From Mucilaginibacter sp. PAMB04168 (GTDB lineage: Bacteria; Bacteroidota; Bacteroidia; Sphingobacteriales; Sphingobacteriaceae), in contig NZ_CP155079.2 of assembly GCF_039634365.2 (NCBI RefSeq), positions 3,224,001-3,288,000 on the forward strand: a DNA stretch of 64,000 nucleotides, given 5' to 3'. The notes below the pieces were generated by a model. That model saw only the letters and a program-made list of their open reading frames with translations. It had not been told where the DNA came from and did not search any database. Both the position numbers and the translations under genes were made by a program. Positions within the stretch are counted from its first letter, which is position 1, and every line of letters starts with the position of its first letter. This document shows, piece by piece, positions 61,407-64,000 of this stretch.

Positions 61407-62531
61407 ATGAATACTGCCGATCTGTTACAACGCGCTCTCAACTTCGATTTTTTGAGTATTGATGAAGGCGTTTATCTGTATCACAATGCCTCTACCCCAG
61501 AGCTGATGTATGTGGCTAATGAGCTGCGTAAAGTTCAGGTTCCGCATGGTAAGGTTACCTGGCAAATTGATCGTAATGTTAATACAACTAATGTTTGTAT
61601 AGCCAACTGTAAGTTTTGTAATTTCTTTCGCCGTCCGGGCCATGAAGACAGTTACATTACCGACCTTGAAACCTACAAGCAAAAGATAGAAGAAACGTTT
61701 CGCTTAGGCGGCGACCAGCTTTTACTGCAAGGCGGCCACCATCCCGACCTGGGCCTGTCTTTTTATACCGAACTGTTTGCAAAGTTGAAGGAGTTATACC
61801 CTGCATTAAAATTGCATTCATTAGGCCCGCCCGAAATTGCACACGTGGCTAAGTTGGAAAGCATGAGCCATATTGACGTTTTAACGGCAATGAAAGCGGC
61901 TGGACTTGACTCCCTACCCGGCGCCGGGGCCGAAATTTTAAACGACCGCGTACGCCGTTTAATCTCAAAAGGCAAATGCGGCGGTCAGGAATGGCTGGAT
62001 GTGATGCGTGCTGCACATAAAGTTAATTTACCTACGTCGGCTACAATGATGTTTGGCCATGTGGAAACCATCTACGAGCGCTTTGAGCACTTGGTTTGGA
62101 TACGCGAAGTACAGGCCGAAAAGCCGGAAGGCCACTATGGCTTTACCGCCTTTATTCCCTGGCCTTTTCAGGATGACGGCACTTTGCTGAGAAAAGTACG
62201 TGGCATTACCAACAACGTTACCGGTGATGAATACTTACGTATGATAGCGCTAAGCCGTATTATGTTACCTAACGTTAAAAACATCCAGGCCTCATGGCTT
62301 ACTGTAGGCAAGCAGGTGGCGCAGCTTTGTTTGCACGCCGGAGCTAACGACTTTGGCTCGATTATGATTGAGGAGAACGTAGTATCAGCCGCTGGTGCGC
62401 CTCACCGTTTTACGGCACAAGGCATACAAAACTCAATTAAAGAAGCCGGTTTCGAGCCACAATTACGCAATCAAAAGTATGAATGGCGAGAAATGCCTGA
62501 GCAATTGGAAGAACAGGTAATAAATTACTAA
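61407..62531 (+). CDS. mqnC: Cyclic dehypoxanthinyl futalosine synthase
   Basis: 374 residues from the ATG at 61407. The radical SAM motif is CIANCKFCNFFRRPG (three Cys for the [4Fe-4S] cluster), with LQGGHHPDL, HSLGPPEIAH and GLDSLPGAGAEIL typical of the MqnC/CofH group; the overall match is to MqnC. It cyclises dehypoxanthinyl futalosine, a step of the futalosine route to menaquinone. It stands alone with its promoter directly at the start codon and a strong terminator after it. Menaquinone made this way feeds complex I and the cytochromes in this window. Confidence 0.9.
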   Translation: MNTADLLQRALNFDFLSIDEGVYLYHNASTPELMYVANELRKVQVPHGKVTWQIDRNVNTTNVCIANCKFCNFFRRPGHEDSYITDLETYKQKIEETFRLGGDQLLLQGGHHPDLGLSFYTELFAKLKELYPALKLHSLGPPEIAHVAKLESMSHIDVLTAMKAAGLDSLPGAGAEILNDRVRRLISKGKCGGQEWLDVMRAAHKVNLPTSATMMFGHVETIYERFEHLVWIREVQAEKPEGHYGFTAFIPWPFQDDGTLLRKVRGITNNVTGDEYLRMIALSRIMLPNVKNIQASWLTVGKQVAQLCLHAGANDFGSIMIEENVVSAAGAPHRFTAQGIQNSIKEAGFEPQLRNQKYEWREMPEQLEEQVINY

Positions 62532-62547
62532 AAGCTACAGCAATAAA

Positions 62548-62576
62548 AAAAAGCAACTCTAATTGAGTTGCTTTTT
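62548..62576. terminator. Bidirectional terminator after mqnC
   Basis: AAAAAGCAACTC pairs with GAGTTGCTTTTT (62548-62559 with 62565-62576) with a 5-base loop. It serves mqnC and the convergent ferritin-like gene. Confidence 0.85.
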
Positions 62577-62597
62577 GCTTAACAAGCTATTTATAAC

Positions 62598-63497
62598 CTA
62601 TTTAATTACAAAGTTGCTTAAAATTGCTAATGTCTGTTCTTTAGTCAACGGCTCATCAAATGATTCGGTTGCTGCTTTTACAGTGACACCAGAAATAGTG
62701 GTTAAATCTTTTCCTCCTTGTGACACGTTAGCTTCATTTTGATAAATTAAGTTAACTACTGACGGAGCTACAGAAATTCCACTTGCTGTTGTACCATCCT
62801 GAGTAACCCATGGACGGAAAGTTGTTGGTACACCTGAGGGACGCAACATACGTAGACGACGCAGGTATGAAGCATGACGCGCTTCAACAGAATGGATGTC
62901 TAAAGCTGCAGTTAAAACTACCGCGTTACCTTTCAAAAATCCAGCCTGGCCTTTGTAAGCTCTCACACCGGTATCCTCAAAAGCTTGCGCAACCGCTAAA
63001 AACACGTCGTAATCAGTAAACACTGAAGAAAACGGACCCGTACCTGCTGTGCTTTTTCCGCCAGAGTAGTCAAAAAACGCGTTTGTGTTACCAACAAGAA
63101 TCGGGTCGGTTACACGTGCAGCATTTTCTGGGCTGATGGCTGTTTTCAACTGATCTTTAAGAAACTTAACGTGATTATTTTCGTCGTTTCTAATTAGCGT
63201 AATCGCATCACGCGCTGTACCAGCCGGAACAATGTTTCTTGCTATTGCGGTGTTGTAAAAGCAAGCCTCTGTTAACTCAGCAGTTAAGGCAAAGTTTAAT
63301 ACATCGGTTACTGATGGAATAGCTGTTTGGCCATAGGCTTTTTTGAACAGTGTACTAAAAGCAAATGGCAAAGCAGCAACCGCTACTTTTGAACCAAAGC
63401 TTGTAATATTTCTTATGGCAGCTCTGCGCGGACTAATTCTGTCGGCAAATTCTGGGTCGGCTGCTTGTATCTCGTTAAATAAATTTAAAAAATCCAT
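62598..63497 (-). CDS. Ferritin-like domain protein
   Basis: 299 residues. Residues 22-55 resemble a twin-Arg-like export signal (SPRRAAIRNI, then VAVAALPFAFSTLF). The ferritin-like four-helix core (about 60-225) has possible iron ligands in LTAELTEACFY, NDENNHVKFL, AFEDTGVRAY and HSVEARHASYL. The last 70 residues carry a loop and tail of unclear role. It may bind a di-metal centre in the periplasm. A second gene of the same family lies 26 bases upstream, so they form a tandem pair. Confidence 0.85.
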   Translation of the reverse strand: MDFLNLFNEIQAADPEFADRISPRRAAIRNITSFGSKVAVAALPFAFSTLFKKAYGQTAIPSVTDVLNFALTAELTEACFYNTAIARNIVPAGTARDAITLIRNDENNHVKFLKDQLKTAISPENAARVTDPILVGNTNAFFDYSGGKSTAGTGPFSSVFTDYDVFLAVAQAFEDTGVRAYKGQAGFLKGNAVVLTAALDIHSVEARHASYLRRLRMLRPSGVPTTFRPWVTQDGTTASGISVAPSVVNLIYQNEANVSQGGKDLTTISGVTVKAATESFDEPLTKEQTLAILSNFVIK

Positions 63498-63523
63498 TTT
63501 CGTTTGTTTTTGATAGGTGATAA

Positions 63524-64000
63524 TTAAGCGCCTAATGCAGGAGCAGATAGTGGTTTACCAGTAATAAAGGAATTTGCTATTGGCAATACCTGACTTGGAG
63601 CTTTATGTTTTTCCAAACCAGTGCTTAAATCTAAAATGCTTTCATCAGCCAGGTTTTGGTTTAACAGGTTGCGAATTAAAGCAGCATGACGAGCTTCAAC
63701 TGATACAATTTTACCCGCTAACACCAAATATTCGGTTGTTTGAATTAAAGCACCAGCGCCGTTGTAAGCAGCTACACCTAAATCTTCAAAAGTTTTGGCA
63801 GCCGTTAACACTGCGGTTCTGTCGTTGAAGTTGATAGTAGCGAAATTTGCTGTTAAATCTGGTATAGCATTACCACCAAGGGCAGCTTTAAAAAATGCTG
63901 CGTGGATAACTTCGTGATCGCGAATATCGGTCAGTAAAGCCGTTTCATCGGCGTTCATGCCAGAATACTTTGAGTCTATAACTCGCTTATAAAATGCTGC
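63524..64000 (-). CDS. Ferritin-like domain protein, partial
   Basis: The last about 158 residues of a longer gene that enters from the right edge; the frame stays open to base 64000 beyond the internal ATG at 63958. DHEVIHAAFFKAAL, KTFEDLGVAAYNGAG and VSVEARHAALIRNLL mirror the helices of the neighbouring paralog. The C-terminus is short here (LPIANSFITGKPLSAPALGA), without the extra domain. The two genes form a tandem pair, probably cotranscribed. Confidence 0.82.
   Translation of the reverse strand, partial: AAFYKRVIDSKYSGMNADETALLTDIRDHEVIHAAFFKAALGGNAIPDLTANFATINFNDRTAVLTAAKTFEDLGVAAYNGAGALIQTTEYLVLAGKIVSVEARHAALIRNLLNQNLADESILDLSTGLEKHKAPSQVLPIANSFITGKPLSAPALGA

Noticed and set aside
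1-64000. tRNA, rRNA, CRISPR arrays, insertion sequences, prophage genes
   Set aside because: I looked through the gaps and the gene list and found none; the window is almost wholly single-copy chromosomal genes.

Overview
The window looks like chromosome from a member of the Bacteroidota, most likely a Sphingobacteriaceae of the Mucilaginibacter/Pedobacter type. The support is: promoter elements of the TAnnTTTG type, few Shine-Dalgarno sequences, a UpxY/NusG-like antiterminator beside an exopolysaccharide operon, a fused branched-chain E1 dehydrogenase, the futalosine-pathway enzyme MqnC, a BlaI/M56 pair carrying TonB-plug-like segments, and many small lipoproteins. The family is a reasonable inference; the genus is a guess. 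I saw no tRNA, rRNA, CRISPR array, insertion sequence or integrase.

Layout. 1-5.6 kb: the 5' part of a minus-strand exopolysaccharide operon (Wza-like exporter, Wzc-like tyrosine kinase, fucosyltransferase-like protein, Wzx-like flippase, start of a glycosyltransferase), read away from an 838-bp divergent regulatory region. 6.4-12.1 kb: UpxY-like antiterminator, small HTH protein, amidase, LuxR-type regulator, glycosyltransferase, and two short single-stranded DNA-binding proteins. 12.2-30.7 kb: mostly housekeeping (aminotransferase, BCKDH E1, PyrC, glycosylasparaginase, CutC, HscA-like chaperone, riboflavin synthase) plus a large HExxH/beta-propeller/outer-membrane-barrel protein. 30.9-33.4 kb: a four-gene alkylation-repair operon with a clear promoter (AraC-alkyltransferase, detached Ada-type metal-binding domain, 2OG oxygenase, AlkB). 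33.7-45.9 kb: Nudix, cytochrome c, SDR, a BlaI/M56 operon with two tandem operators, topoisomerase IB, aldo/keto reductase, threonine aldolase, a paralogous secreted pair, GT87 and a flavoprotein. 45.9-53.2 kb: complex I genes split into nuoAB (+) and nuoCD (-), with purKE, an esterase and a lipoprotein between them. 53.2-59.8 kb: an envelope/stress island. 59.9-64 kb: ModF-like double ATPase, MqnC and two ferritin-like proteins.

The most interesting candidate system is at 53.9-56.6 kb. An ECF-type sigma factor lies just upstream of a one-piece protein that joins a FecR-like cytoplasmic anti-sigma segment, one membrane helix and a periplasmic trypsin-like protease with an intact His/Asp/Ser triad. 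The same two-part promoter (GGGTTAC, 15 or 18 bases, then GTATTAAA or ATTAAG) precedes the sigma gene itself and two nearby genes for small Thr/Ser/Asp-rich lipoproteins. This suggests an autoregulated envelope-stress circuit in which the anti-sigma factor carries its own protease.
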